DNA of 64,000 nucleotides from an uncultured bacterium (GTDB taxonomy: Bacteria > Bacillota > Clostridia > Lachnospirales > Lachnospiraceae): NCBI GenBank assembly GCA_905215155.1, contig CAJMPJ010000009.1, positions 1 to 64,000 on the forward strand. Reading direction: 5' to 3'. Shown piece by piece: positions 33,550 through 42,486 of this stretch. Position numbers and translations under genes: made by a program. Position 1 is the stretch's first letter. The number at the start of each line of letters is the position of its first letter. The notes beneath the pieces were generated by a model. It was not told the DNA's origin. It saw only the letters and a program-made list of their open reading frames with translations, and did no database searches.

Positions 33550-34317
33550 ATGATTTTAGCCATTGATTTAGGAAACAGCAATATCGTCATAGGAGGCATC
33601 GACAATACCAGAACTTATTTTGTAGAGCGAGTCACTACCAATCATGGAAAAACCGAATTGGAGTATGCGGTTAATATAAAAGACATTATGGAAATTCACC
33701 ACTACCCGCTTTCTGCCATTGAAGGTTCAATCATTTCTTCTGTTGTTCCTCCGCTTACGGATGTTGTCAGCTCTGCCGTTAAAAAAATAACAGGCAAAAC
33801 ACCTCTTTTAGTAGGACCCGGAATGAAGACCGGACTGAACATAATGATGGACAACCCCAAAACCGTGGGAAGCGATCTAATTGTTGATGCAGTCGCCGCT
33901 TTAAAGAATTATCCCGCTCCTATTATAATCATTGATATGGGGACCGCTACGACCATGTCTGTGATCGACCAGGCAGGTAATTACACCGGCGGTATCATCT
34001 TTCCGGGGCTGCGGGTATCCCTTGATTCTTTGAGCAGCCGGACTGCCCAGCTGCCCTACATCGGATTAAACAGCCCATCAAAAATCATCGGCAAAAACAC
34101 CATAGAATGCATGAAAAGCGGAATTCTTTACGGCAATGCCGCCATGATTGACGGAGTGATCGACCGCATGGAGGAGGAGCTGAAAGCAACTGCCACCATT
34201 GTTGCCACCGGAGGGCTTGCCTCCAACGTCATCCCACTGTGCCGTCATAAAATTTATTTGGACGACGCACTTTTATTAAAAGGATTATTGATCTTATACG
34301 AAAAAAATAATCAGTAA
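33550..34317 (+). CDS. coaX: type III pantothenate kinase
   Basis: The 255-residue ASKHA-fold kinase phosphorylates pantothenate, the first step of CoA synthesis. Visible motifs are AIDLGNSNIVIG (phosphate loop), GPGMKTGLNI, the catalytic Asp in IDMGTATTMSVID (about 124), PGLRVSLDSL and ATGGLASN. AAAAGGAG lies about 9 nt before ATG 33550. It diverges from coaBC and is followed after 108 nt by sigG. Confidence 0.96.
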   Translation: MILAIDLGNSNIVIGGIDNTRTYFVERVTTNHGKTELEYAVNIKDIMEIHHYPLSAIEGSIISSVVPPLTDVVSSAVKKITGKTPLLVGPGMKTGLNIMMDNPKTVGSDLIVDAVAALKNYPAPIIIIDMGTATTMSVIDQAGNYTGGIIFPGLRVSLDSLSSRTAQLPYIGLNSPSKIIGKNTIECMKSGILYGNAAMIDGVIDRMEEELKATATIVATGGLASNVIPLCRHKIYLDDALLLKGLLILYEKNNQ

Positions 34318-34360
34318 CCGGACCGACCAAAAACTGGAAATAAAATTTGCCCCCGCTATC

Positions 34361-34391
34361 GTATAAAAGCCCTCCATTGAGTACATCATTT
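34361..34391 (+). promoter_or_regulatory. possible sigma-F/G-type promoter of sigG
   Basis: GTATA (34361-34365) is followed after 18 nt by CATCATTT (34384-34391), a partial match to the forespore pattern GnATR-N18-CATnnTA. sigG is normally transcribed by sigma-F and sigma-G. Confidence 0.35.
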
Positions 34392-34425
34392 CTATAGAGA
34401 ATAAAGATGATGCGGAGGGAAAGAT

Positions 34426-35202
34426 ATGTCTGGATACAAAGTAGAAATTTGTGGCGTCAATACTTCCAAACTGCCTCTTCTGAGCAACGAGGAGAAGGAA
34501 GTACTGTTCAAACGGATACTTAACGGGGATAAAAAAGCCCGTGAAGATTACATCAAAGGAAACTTAAGACTGGTTCTCAGTGTCATACAGCGTTTTTCCG
34601 GCAGCAGCGAAAACGTGGACGATTTATTTCAGATTGGGTGCATCGGCTTGATCAAGGCGATTGATAATTTTGATATTACGCAGAACGTCAGGTTTTCCAC
34701 CTATGCAGTTCCTATGATTCTCGGAGAAGTAAGACGTTATCTCCGGGACAATAACTCCATACGTGTCAGCCGTTCCCTGCGTGATACCGCTTATAAAGCC
34801 ATTTATGCCAAAGAAAATTTGATGAAAAAGAACTTAAAGGAACCCACTCTCATGGAAATAGCCGATGAAATCGGCGTAAGCAAGGAAGACATAACCTATG
34901 CTTTAGACGCAATCCAAAGCCCGGTCAGCCTTTATGAACCGGTTTATTCCGACGGCGGAGATCCTCTCTTTGTCATGGACCAGATCAGTGACAAAAAAAA
35001 TCTGGAAGAAAACTGGGTGGAGGACATTTCCCTAAACGAAGCAATGAGACGGCTTCCGGAAAGAGAGCGACATATCATCGACATGCGCTTTTTTGAAGGC
35101 AAGACCCAGACTGAGGTGGCCGAAGAGATCCATATCAGTCAGGCCCAGGTAAGCCGTCTGGAAAAAAATGCTTTAAAGACTATGAAAAATTACCTGTCTT
35201 AA
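34426..35202 (+). CDS. sigG: RNA polymerase sporulation sigma factor sigma-G
   Basis: Sigma-G directs late forespore genes. The 258 residues show the family N-terminus (YKVEICGVNTSKLPLLSNEE), region 2 with DLFQIGCIGLIKAIDNFD and RFSTYAVPMILGEVRRYLRD, region 3, and region 4 with QTEVAEEIHISQAQVSRLEK. GGAGGGA lies 7 nt before ATG 34426. In Bacillus and most Clostridia sigG directly follows sigE; here it is inverted and separated from sigE by 1.6 kb. Confidence 0.96.
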   Translation: MSGYKVEICGVNTSKLPLLSNEEKEVLFKRILNGDKKAREDYIKGNLRLVLSVIQRFSGSSENVDDLFQIGCIGLIKAIDNFDITQNVRFSTYAVPMILGEVRRYLRDNNSIRVSRSLRDTAYKAIYAKENLMKKNLKEPTLMEIADEIGVSKEDITYALDAIQSPVSLYEPVYSDGGDPLFVMDQISDKKNLEENWVEDISLNEAMRRLPERERHIIDMRFFEGKTQTEVAEEIHISQAQVSRLEKNALKTMKNYLS

Positions 35203-35215
35203 AACCATACAAAGC

Positions 35216-35250
35216 ATAAGCCCACCTTTAGAATCCAAAGGCAGGCTTAT
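35216..35250. terminator. hairpin between convergent sigG and rsiV-like gene
   Basis: ATAAGCC..CCTTT pairs with AAAGG..GGCTTAT around a 7-nt loop. The T-run is weak on both strands. Confidence 0.6.
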
Positions 35251-35261
35251 CCTACATATTC

Positions 35262-36131
35262 TTATAATCCGGTTACCGAGTTCGGTATGGTAAACTCTAC
35301 TGCACCCATATAACCAGGTGCGACTTCATATTCGTCAAATACAATCACAATTTCCCCTTTATCATTAAAGTAATAACTTTCATCACCTTTTATTCCGGTA
35401 AAACCATCTTCGTCATGTTCCTGTGAGTGATAAAAATAGATTTTTGAATCATCAGAAGCCATCTGTTCTTTCATCTGCTTTTTAATATTTTCTCCGATTC
35501 CATTCAGTACATCTTCTTTTCCTCGAAACAGATCTTTCAGTGTGACAACATTCCCCGTAGACTTATCTATGGTAAATATCTTCACATACTCCGCACCGCT
35601 GGCCATGATAACGGTCGTATTGATCCGCAAAGACAAATACTTTTTATTATCCGTTACCACTTCGTATCCGGAAGTCACAGAATAGTGCCCCTTGCCTGCC
35701 AGATTTTCTGTAACCTGTTTTTCATATTCTCTTATGAGCTGGTTTGCATATTCTTCAATGGAATGATTGACCTTGTAATTGTCATTGTTGTCAATAGAAA
35801 CCTTAGGTATGTCAATTTTGGCTTCATAATTCTCATTCATATCCTCAAAAGTACGGAATGTCACAACTTTGGCAATTGCGCCAAGAACCGGAATCCCTTC
35901 CATAGCATTGGCCGTAACAGGGCTTGCATTTGCCATAATTGTAATAAGTGCAGCAGCGGCGGCGGCTGACACGGCTGAACGTTTGGTAATTTTAATCATT
36001 TGTATCTTTTTCTTTTCTCTTTTTCCTTTGTCTATTCCATCTATCACGGCGTTCCGGGCAGCCTGGGGTACCGGAATAGTTTCATAGCTGTCTTTCATTT
36101 TTAAAAGCTTATCTTTGTCACTGTATTCCAT
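35262..36131 (-). CDS. RsiV-like membrane anti-sigma factor (DUF4163/DUF3298)
   Basis: The 289 residues have a cytosolic N-terminus (1-48) that should bind the sigma factor, one membrane segment (about 50-75, Ala-rich) and an extracellular part with DUF4163 (about 105-200) and DUF3298 (about 205-285, ending in VIVFDEYEVAPGYMGAVEFTIP). In Bacillus RsiV this outer domain binds lysozyme, which triggers cleavage and frees SigV. The gene follows the ECF sigma gene by 16 nt, the usual sigma/anti-sigma layout. The signal sensed here is unknown. Confidence 0.85.
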   Translation of the reverse strand: MEYSDKDKLLKMKDSYETIPVPQAARNAVIDGIDKGKREKKKIQMIKITKRSAVSAAAAAALITIMANASPVTANAMEGIPVLGAIAKVVTFRTFEDMNENYEAKIDIPKVSIDNNDNYKVNHSIEEYANQLIREYEKQVTENLAGKGHYSVTSGYEVVTDNKKYLSLRINTTVIMASGAEYVKIFTIDKSTGNVVTLKDLFRGKEDVLNGIGENIKKQMKEQMASDDSKIYFYHSQEHDEDGFTGIKGDESYYFNDKGEIVIVFDEYEVAPGYMGAVEFTIPNSVTGL

Positions 36132-36147
36132 AATCTCGGCTCCTTTC

Positions 36148-36627
36148 TTAGGTAAATTCCGGTTCCAATGCTATTTTTAGTTTTTTAAGTGCACGGTAAA
36201 GCCTGCTTTTTACGGTACTGACATTCATATCCATTACTTCTGCAATCTCTTCGAGCTTCCACTCTTCCAAATATTTTAGCATGACAATGGTCCGGTCTTT
36301 TTCTTCCAGAACTGTTAAAAGTTCTAACGGATCATCTTCCCGGTATTGGTCTTCATGAGGAGCTTCTACGTCCAGAAGGCTTACCTCTATCCGCTTTCTA
36401 TTTCTGAGAAAATCAATAGCTGTATGTATCACGATTCGGTAAATCCAGGTCGATAGAAAACTTCTCTCCCTTACTTTATCCAACTCTTTGATTGCCCGAT
36501 ATGCACTTTCCTGGACAATATCCAGGGCATCCTGCTCATTCTTTACATAGCTGTAGGCAAGCCGGTAATACTTCTCATAATTGGTTATGAGTAAGTTCTC
36601 TGCTTCCGCTTCAATCTTTTGTTTCAT
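36148..36627 (-). CDS. ECF sigma factor, SigV-like
   Basis: The 159-residue sigma-70 family protein has only regions 2 (YEKYYRLAYSYVKNEQDALDIVQESAYRAI, too long to be one motif; core DALDIVQE about residue 34) and 4 (LKYLEEWKLEEIAEVMDMNVSTVKSRLYRALKKL; core TVKSRLYR about 140), as in ECF factors. It pairs with the RsiV-like gene 16 nt downstream. Upstream lies TGAAAC-N16-CGTC (36658-36683), an ECF-type promoter that suggests it activates its own transcription. Confidence 0.92.
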   Translation of the reverse strand: MKQKIEAEAENLLITNYEKYYRLAYSYVKNEQDALDIVQESAYRAIKELDKVRERSFLSTWIYRIVIHTAIDFLRNRKRIEVSLLDVEAPHEDQYREDDPLELLTVLEEKDRTIVMLKYLEEWKLEEIAEVMDMNVSTVKSRLYRALKKLKIALEPEFT

Positions 36628-36657
36628 CTCTTCCTCCTCTCCAGGTTCTACTTATTA

Positions 36658-36683
36658 GACGTTATAAATCTAAAAAAGTTTCA
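36658..36683 (-). promoter_or_regulatory. ECF-type autoregulatory promoter of the SigV-like operon
   Basis: On the minus strand TGAAAC (36678-36683) is followed after 16 nt by CGTC (36658-36661). This matches Bacillus ECF promoters in both boxes and spacing. Confidence 0.75.
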
Positions 36684-36692
36684 ATAATTATA

Positions 36693-36724
36693 TAAAAAAG
36701 GAAAGACTCCACAGAGCCTTTCCC
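36693..36724 (-). terminator. terminator after sigE
   Basis: On the minus strand GAAAGGCTC pairs with GAGTCTTTC around TGTG and is followed by a T-run. It insulates spoIIGA-sigE from the ECF promoter just downstream. Confidence 0.85.
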
Positions 36725-36768
36725 AAATTCATTACGCCTCTTTGCTACACCCTTATGATACTACACTC

Positions 36769-37509
36769 TTATTCAAAACGGACAATTTCTTTTTTCAGCC
36801 GCTTCATGATTTTTTTCTCCAGCCTTGAAATATAGGACTGGGAGATGCCAAGTAAATCTGCCACCTCTTTCTGCGTCATTTCTTCTCCCTCTTCATCCGT
36901 CAGACCGAACCGCAGTTCCACAATCTTGCGTTCTCTTGGACTTAAACGGCTGATGGCCGTATTCAGCAGATTCCGCTCCACTTCTGTTTCCAGATCCTTA
37001 TAAATAACATCTTCGTCCGTTCCAAGGATATCGGAAAGCAGAAGTTCATTGCCATCCCAGTCAACGTTTAGAGGTTCATCAATGGAAACTTCCATTTTGG
37101 TTTTATTGTTCCGGCGCAGATACATCAGGATTTCATTTTCAATGCAGCGGGAGGCATAGGTGGCCAGTTTAATATTTTTGGATGGATTAAAGGTATTGAT
37201 GGCCTTGATCAGTCCGATGGTACCTATGGAAATCAGATCCTCCACACCAACGCTGGTATTATCGAATTTTTTTGCTATGTATACAACAAGACGGAGATTG
37301 TGCTCGATCAATTCTGATTTTGCCTTTTGATCATCGTCTCCGCCAAGAAGTGCAATGATCTGCGCCTCTTTTTCATTGTCCAGGGGCGCTGGCAGGATAT
37401 CGGCTCCTCCGATGTAATGGATCTCCCCCTGAGACGGCATCACAAGCGTCCTGAACGTAGGAATTGCCTTAAACTGGAAACGGTTTGGTACGGAAACTTT
37501 TATTATCAT
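36769..37509 (-). CDS. sigE: RNA polymerase sporulation sigma factor sigma-E (pro-form)
   Basis: Sigma-E controls early mother-cell genes. The 246 residues include a pro-sequence (about 1-32, ending near [12 protein letters not shown]) that SpoIIGA removes. Region 2 shows [17 protein letters not shown] and [20 protein letters not shown]; region 4 shows [15 protein letters not shown] and [21 protein letters not shown]. It starts 29 nt after spoIIGA and ends in a strong terminator. Confidence 0.97.
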   Translation of the reverse strand: MIIKVSVPNRFQFKAIPTFRTLVMPSQGEIHYIGGADILPAPLDNEKEAQIIALLGGDDDQKAKSELIEHNLRLVVYIAKKFDNTSVGVEDLISIGTIGLIKAINTFNPSKNIKLATYASRCIENEILMYLRRNNKTKMEVSIDEPLNVDWDGNELLLSDILGTDEDVIYKDLETEVERNLLNTAISRLSPRERKIVELRFGLTDEEGEEMTQKEVADLLGISQSYISRLEKKIMKRLKKEIVRFE

Positions 37510-37538
37510 GTCGATACTCTCTCCTTTACATCAAACAT

Positions 37539-38375
37539 TTACTCATCGTGCAACAGCATCTGGTATTCACCATTTACGGATAACGTCTTTTTATAGACAG
37601 CCACCAGAGGCTTTATAATTACTTTTACTTCATCTCCCTGACGCACTTCCATTTCGTCTAGAAAAATACCGGGCAACACTCCGCTGCTTTTCCCAACACT
37701 TCCAAAGGGAATATAAATAACCTCTGTCACTGTTTCGCAGATCTCCCGAACAGCTTCGTAGGTCACCACATGGACGGGCCGGCGGCTTATGGGTTCATAC
37801 AGCCGGTTTCCCGTATCAAGAAGAGCTGTCACTTTTTTTTCCTTTCCCCTGTAACGCATGGTGACTTCAAAAAAATTGCTCCTTTCTTTCCATAGTCCCG
37901 GAATCCACCAAAGCAAATACCGAATCCCAAAGTAAGCGCCTGCCGCAAGAAAAATCAACCGGTAAAGAGGGAGAGCTTTTCTGCCATTTCCCCTAAGAAT
38001 CTGTTCTATATAATAGCCGGCCTTCGTATGTTGATATAGGATATTCATTATTCCGGCCACCACGGCCGCGGCCAGAAAAAGTGCTCCTACTGCTTTGCAT
38101 ATTTCCTTTGGTTTTTTCACATCAAAGGCCGTCATTACCATCAGGGTGCTGATGACTAAATAGGTAATTATCATCTCAAGCCATAAGGGCAATATCGGAA
38201 AAGCGGCGGCAAATACGGCCCATGCCGCCCCTAAAAATGCCCCAAGAATCATTCTCCACCTAATAAAACGGTATTTCATGCCCCGCCTTACAATGGATAA
38301 TACCAATAAATCCATGGTAAAATTAATCAAGAACAACACATCTATGTACAGGTTTATTTCCGTTGCTGCATTCAC
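37539..38375 (-). CDS. spoIIGA: sigma-E processing peptidase SpoIIGA
   Basis: The N-terminal half has about five membrane segments (INLYIDVLFLINFTMDLLVL first). The C-terminal half is a retroviral-type aspartic protease domain with catalytic LLDTGN near residue 185. It cleaves pro-sigma-E when SpoIIR signals from the forespore. The start is uncertain: an ATG at 38432 lies upstream of the -35 box and cannot be on the mRNA if the promoter at 38394-38426 is right. I use GTG 38375 (278 residues), preceded by AGGGCGGGAG; the expected 5' UTR is then only about 12 nt. Confidence 0.88.
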   Translation of the reverse strand: MNAATEINLYIDVLFLINFTMDLLVLSIVRRGMKYRFIRWRMILGAFLGAAWAVFAAAFPILPLWLEMIITYLVISTLMVMTAFDVKKPKEICKAVGALFLAAAVVAGIMNILYQHTKAGYYIEQILRGNGRKALPLYRLIFLAAGAYFGIRYLLWWIPGLWKERSNFFEVTMRYRGKEKKVTALLDTGNRLYEPISRRPVHVVTYEAVREICETVTEVIYIPFGSVGKSSGVLPGIFLDEMEVRQGDEVKVIIKPLVAVYKKTLSVNGEYQMLLHDE

Positions 38376-38393
38376 CTCCCGCCCTGTACGAAC

Positions 38394-38426
38394 ATTATAT
38401 CCAGTATATCTTTCAGAATTTGTCAA
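38394..38426 (-). promoter_or_regulatory. spoIIG-type promoter with 21-nt spacer
   Basis: On the minus strand TTGACA (38421-38426) and TATAAT (38394-38399) are perfect but 21 nt apart. The Bacillus spoIIG promoter has consensus boxes spaced 22 nt and needs Spo0A. A TGTCAAA, one mismatch from the 0A box TGTCGAA, overlaps the -35 on the other strand. Confidence 0.65.
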
Positions 38427-38567
38427 AACCATGGGGATGATTCCACTTTTTCATCGTCTTTTTCCGTCCTGCTGTGTCACAGAATGACATATTATTACAC
38501 CCTGGAAATATCTGGATGGACAAATACAGCGGTCGCTCATATGCCTTCTTTTCTCCCTTTTAAGCAA

Positions 38568-38611
38568 CAAAAAACAGCCGGAACAGGCATTTCTGCCATG
38601 TTCGACTGTTT
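38568..38611 (-). terminator. terminator after valS
   Basis: On the minus strand an imperfect stem (ACAGTCGAACATGGCA with TGCCTGTTCCGGCTGT, loop GAAA) is followed by six T residues. Confidence 0.8.
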
Positions 38612-38651
38612 TTCACAAACCACTTTTTATTGTCGATATTTAAAAATTCAT

Positions 38652-41291
38652 TCAGGAAAGCTGGGTAAGCCTCTCTTTTACCTGTTCCATCATCTGAGTG
38701 TATTTTTCAAGCTTTTCTTTTTCTTCCTGAATTTTGGCTTCCGGAGCCTTGCTTACGAATTTCTCATTGCTCAGCATTCCGGTAACACGGGCCAGCTCTT
38801 TGCTTAAACGGTCTTCTTCCTTCTTTAACCGCTCGATCTCTTTTTCAATATCAACTAATTCTGCAAAAGGCATATAAATGACTGCCTGATGAATGACCGC
38901 AGATACCGCATCGTCGGAAATTCCGTTCTTATCCTTCTGCAGATAAACTTCCCCTGCATAACCAAGGGTAGCAAAGAATACCTTACTGCTCTCAAAAATA
39001 TCAAGAATCTCCTGGTTTTCAGATACCACATAGACCTTTGCCTTTTTGCTTGGCGGTACATTCATGGAAGTGCGCACATTACGGATTGCTCTTACCGCCT
39101 CCTTAATGGTCTCTACGGCCCGCTCCTCAGATTCAAAGTTCCATGAAGCCTCATATTCCGGCCACTGGGAGATCATGATAGACTCCTCCTGATCCTGGAG
39201 ATTGCAGAATATTTCCTCCGTCACGAACGGCATATAAGGATGAAGGAGCTTCAACGACCGGATCAATACGGTCTTTAACGTCCAGATGGCAGCAGCTTTT
39301 GTGGTATCATTATCATCCCACAGTCTGGGCTTTACCATCTCAATATACCAGTCACAGAATTCTTCCCAGATAAAGTCATAGACCTTCTGAAGTGCAATTC
39401 CAAGTTCGTATTTATCCAGATTTTCTGTCACGTCCTTAGCCAGAGTGTTCACCTTTGACAAAATCCATTTATCTGCCATGGTAAGCTCGGAAAGCTGTGC
39501 CTCTGTTTTTGGTGCTTTTTCAATATTCATCATGATGAAACGGGAAGCATTCCACACTTTATTTGCAAAATTTCTGCTCGCCTCCACACGTTCCCAATAA
39601 AATCTCATATCATTGCCCGGAGCATTTCCTGTAATAAGGGTCATGCGCAGCGCATCTGCCCCGTATTTATCAATGACCTCCAGAGGGTCAATGCCGTTTC
39701 CTAAGGATTTGCTCATCTTGCGTCCTTCAGAATCCCTCACCAGGCCATGCATCAGTACGGTATGGAACGGCAGCTTTCCCGTATGCTCGATGCCGGAAAA
39801 TACCATACGGATGACCCAGAAGAAAATGATATCATAACCGGTAACCAGTACATCGGTTGGGTAGAAATACTTTAAATCTTCTGTTTCATTGGGCCATCCC
39901 AGGGTTGAGAACGGCCAGAGTGCAGACGAAAACCAGGTGTCAAGAGTATCCTCATCCTGTGTTAAGTGTGTCCCCTTGCATTTTGGACAAACGTCCGGCG
40001 CTTTCCTGGAAACAACGATCTCTCCGCAGCTATCACAGTAATAAGCCGGAATCCGGTGCCCCCACCAGAGCTGTCTGGAGATACACCAGTCACGAATGTT
40101 CTCAAGCCAGTTAAAATACGTCTTATCAAATCTCTCAGGAACAAATTTTAAGGAGCCATTCCTTAATGCTTCCACCGCTGGTTTAGCCAGCTCATCCATC
40201 TTAACGAACCACTGCTGTTTTACCATAGGCTCTACGGTGGCACCGCAACGGTCATGAGTTCCAACCGCATGGGTGTGAGGCTCGACCTTCACCAAAAGCC
40301 CCAGTGTCTCCAAATCCTTTACCATGGCCTTTCTGGCTTCATACCGTTCCATACCGTGGTACTTGCTTCCCGGAAGGTTGATGGTGGCATCGTCATTCAT
40401 GATAACCAGTTCCGGCAGATCATGTCTTTTCCCAACTTCAAAGTCATTGGGGTCATGCGCCGGAGTGATCTTTACGCATCCGGTACCGAATTCTTTATCC
40501 ACATATGAATCCGCAATTACCGGTATCTCACGGTCTGTAAGAGGAAGCTTTAACATTTTGCCGATCAGGTCCTGATACCGTTCATCCTCCGGGTTGACAG
40601 CCACCGCACTGTCTCCTAACAGAGTTTCCGGCCTTGTAGTTGCGATCTCCACAAATCTGCCTTCTTCTCCTGCAATGGGGTAATTGATGTGCCAGAAGAA
40701 GCCATTCTGGTCCTCGTGCTCCACCTCAGCATCGGAAATGGAGGTCTGGCATACCGGACACCAGTTTACGATTCTGGAGCCTTTATAAATATAACCCTTT
40801 TTATGAAGGCGGATAAACACTTCCTGGACTGCCTCAGAGCACCCTTCATCCATGGTAAAGCGTTCTCTCTCCCAGTCAGCGGAAGAGCCTAGCTTATGAA
40901 GCTGATTGATGATCCTGCTGCCATAATCCTTTTTCCAGTCCCAGCACTTGGAAAGAAAGCCTTCTCTTCCAAGTTCCTCTTTGTCAATGCCCTGCTGTTT
41001 CAAACTCTCAATTACCTTTACTTCCGTGGCAATGGCGGCATGGTCTGTTCCCGGCTGCCAAAGAGCCTCAAACCCCTGCATTCTCTTGTACCGGATCAAA
41101 ATGTCCTGCATGGTATTGTCCAGAGCATGTCCCATATGGAGCTGTCCGGTGATATTTGGCGGCGGCATCACAATGGTAAAGGGCTTCTTGTCCTTATTTG
41201 GCTGTGCATGGAAATACCTTTTATCCAGCCACTTTTTATAAAGCTTTCCTTCGATCCCAGCCGGATCATAGGTCTTTTCTAACTCTTTCAT
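38652..41291 (-). CDS. valS: valyl-tRNA synthetase
   Basis: The 879-residue class I synthetase charges tRNA-Val and edits threonine. HIGH-type motif PPPNITGQLHMGHAL lies at about 42, the editing (CP1) domain at about 190-350, the KMSKS loop (GRKMSKSLGNG) at about 525 and a C-terminal coiled coil (about 815-879, EIERLKKEEDRLSKELARV). A zinc-type pair CDSCG..CPKCKG lies in the CP2 region. I chose ATG 41291, with AAGGAG 6 nt upstream. A valine T-box leader precedes it. Confidence 0.97.
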   Translation of the reverse strand: MKELEKTYDPAGIEGKLYKKWLDKRYFHAQPNKDKKPFTIVMPPPNITGQLHMGHALDNTMQDILIRYKRMQGFEALWQPGTDHAAIATEVKVIESLKQQGIDKEELGREGFLSKCWDWKKDYGSRIINQLHKLGSSADWERERFTMDEGCSEAVQEVFIRLHKKGYIYKGSRIVNWCPVCQTSISDAEVEHEDQNGFFWHINYPIAGEEGRFVEIATTRPETLLGDSAVAVNPEDERYQDLIGKMLKLPLTDREIPVIADSYVDKEFGTGCVKITPAHDPNDFEVGKRHDLPELVIMNDDATINLPGSKYHGMERYEARKAMVKDLETLGLLVKVEPHTHAVGTHDRCGATVEPMVKQQWFVKMDELAKPAVEALRNGSLKFVPERFDKTYFNWLENIRDWCISRQLWWGHRIPAYYCDSCGEIVVSRKAPDVCPKCKGTHLTQDEDTLDTWFSSALWPFSTLGWPNETEDLKYFYPTDVLVTGYDIIFFWVIRMVFSGIEHTGKLPFHTVLMHGLVRDSEGRKMSKSLGNGIDPLEVIDKYGADALRMTLITGNAPGNDMRFYWERVEASRNFANKVWNASRFIMMNIEKAPKTEAQLSELTMADKWILSKVNTLAKDVTENLDKYELGIALQKVYDFIWEEFCDWYIEMVKPRLWDDNDTTKAAAIWTLKTVLIRSLKLLHPYMPFVTEEIFCNLQDQEESIMISQWPEYEASWNFESEERAVETIKEAVRAIRNVRTSMNVPPSKKAKVYVVSENQEILDIFESSKVFFATLGYAGEVYLQKDKNGISDDAVSAVIHQAVIYMPFAELVDIEKEIERLKKEEDRLSKELARVTGMLSNEKFVSKAPEAKIQEEKEKLEKYTQMMEQVKERLTQLS

Positions 41292-41337
41292 AATCTTCTC
41301 CTTTATCTTTCCCATTATTTTTCATAGAAAAAAAGAA

Positions 41338-41640
41338 AAGCCCTCTGCATCCTTGGATGCAAAGGGCGAATCATCGCGGTACCACCTTTTTTTATATGAC
41401 AAATCCTGCCATACTTCTTTCGGCTTATAACGCTGCCAGGCGTGAAAGCTTACTGTCAGTCTGATTCAGCCTTCCGGTTCCAAAGCTACCTTCCGAACAC
41501 ACTTCCTTAACCGCCTTTCAGCCGATGGACGGTTTTCTCTTTCAGGGTCATGCACGTACTCCTCTTTTTCTCTACCTTTTCTTTATTCCCACCCGTGGGC
41601 TTTGGCACAAAGCCATACTCACAAAGTGTTTTCCTGTCAT
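41338..41640 (-). ncRNA. T-box riboswitch, valine, upstream of valS
   Basis: The minus strand carries the T-box core GGTGGTACCGCG (complement in 41384-41396), a terminator (41338-41372) with a GCCCT..AGGGC stem and T-run, and a long stem I region upstream. The likely specifier is GTC (complement at 41528-41530), a valine codon. Uncharged tRNA-Val should release valS transcription. Confidence 0.9.
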
Positions 41641-41645
41641 TTGTA

Positions 41646-41674
41646 ATGATAGTGTCTTTTCAGAAATTTGTCAA
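41646..41674 (-). promoter_or_regulatory. sigma-A promoter of the valS leader
   Basis: On the minus strand TTGACA (41669-41674), 17-nt spacer, TATCAT (41646-41651). The -35 box overlaps the stop codon of the upstream TPR gene. Confidence 0.8.
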
Positions 41675-42486
41675 GACATAATGTTGCGGTATTCCTGTTT
41701 CCACTTCTGAACAAGCTCTCCGGCGCCTTGAAAACGCTTGATGGGATCTTTTTGAAACAGCTTTTCCAGTTCCAGAAGGCTGTCTGCCTGGCCTGCCAGC
41801 TCTTCTGCTTTTCTCCGCTCTTCTTCGGTTTCCCGCTTCAATTCTTCCGTAATCAAGGCCTGAAACCTCTCATTTAATACAAGGCCCTTGTTCCACTGGG
41901 CCAAATGGCAGATTCTTTTTAAGACCTCACTGTTTTTTACCAGATCAAAGGATTTCACATAAGCCTGATAAGCCTTGTTGGTCATAAAAAGCCTTGCATA
42001 GGAGGCACCCAGATTGTTATAGATCTTTGCCCGAAACACGTCATCCACACGGTTTCCCTTCGGCAGTTCTAAAATCCTCTGATATTCCGCCACCGCTTTT
42101 CCATACTGTTTTTTGGAAAACAGATAATCCGCCCGTTCCTTTAAAAATTCCGCCTCCGGCAGCCGCCGGTAAGCGGCTAACTTCTGCCTAAAACGGTTCA
42201 CTTCTGCCGCATTGTAATAATCGCATTCGTGTAGAATTACAGCCAAAATCTCATCCCCGTCTTCACCGCTTTGCTGTAATTTCACCAGCTTTAAAGCAAG
42301 GAAAGCCATATCCAGATCATCCCGGATAAATTCAATCAGGGAATTATCCACAAAGTTGTCCATGACAAGCAGAGGATTATGATAAATCACATAGCATAGC
42401 TCCTGGGAAGAAAACAAACGGACTCCCAGACCTTCAAAATAATATGGGTGTTTCACCGGCTCCTGCCGGCAAAGAATCAGACTCAT
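41671..42486 (-). CDS. TPR-type protein of the DUF5717-DUF5716 operon
   Basis: The 271-residue protein is mostly helical and has no signal peptide or membrane segment. At least one TPR-like pair is visible (about 119-190: ADYLFSKKQYGKAVAEYQRIL and IYNNLGASYARLFMTNKAYQAY). The C-terminus (about 222-262) is a Glu/Lys-rich coiled coil followed by KWKQEYRNI. The start overlaps the stop of the DUF5716 gene (ATGA), so the two are translationally coupled. It is probably an adaptor for the ATPase-fold partner. I recognise no named family. Confidence 0.8.
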   Translation of the reverse strand: MSLILCRQEPVKHPYYFEGLGVRLFSSQELCYVIYHNPLLVMDNFVDNSLIEFIRDDLDMAFLALKLVKLQQSGEDGDEILAVILHECDYYNAAEVNRFRQKLAAYRRLPEAEFLKERADYLFSKKQYGKAVAEYQRILELPKGNRVDDVFRAKIYNNLGASYARLFMTNKAYQAYVKSFDLVKNSEVLKRICHLAQWNKGLVLNERFQALITEELKRETEEERRKAEELAGQADSLLELEKLFQKDPIKRFQGAGELVQKWKQEYRNIMS

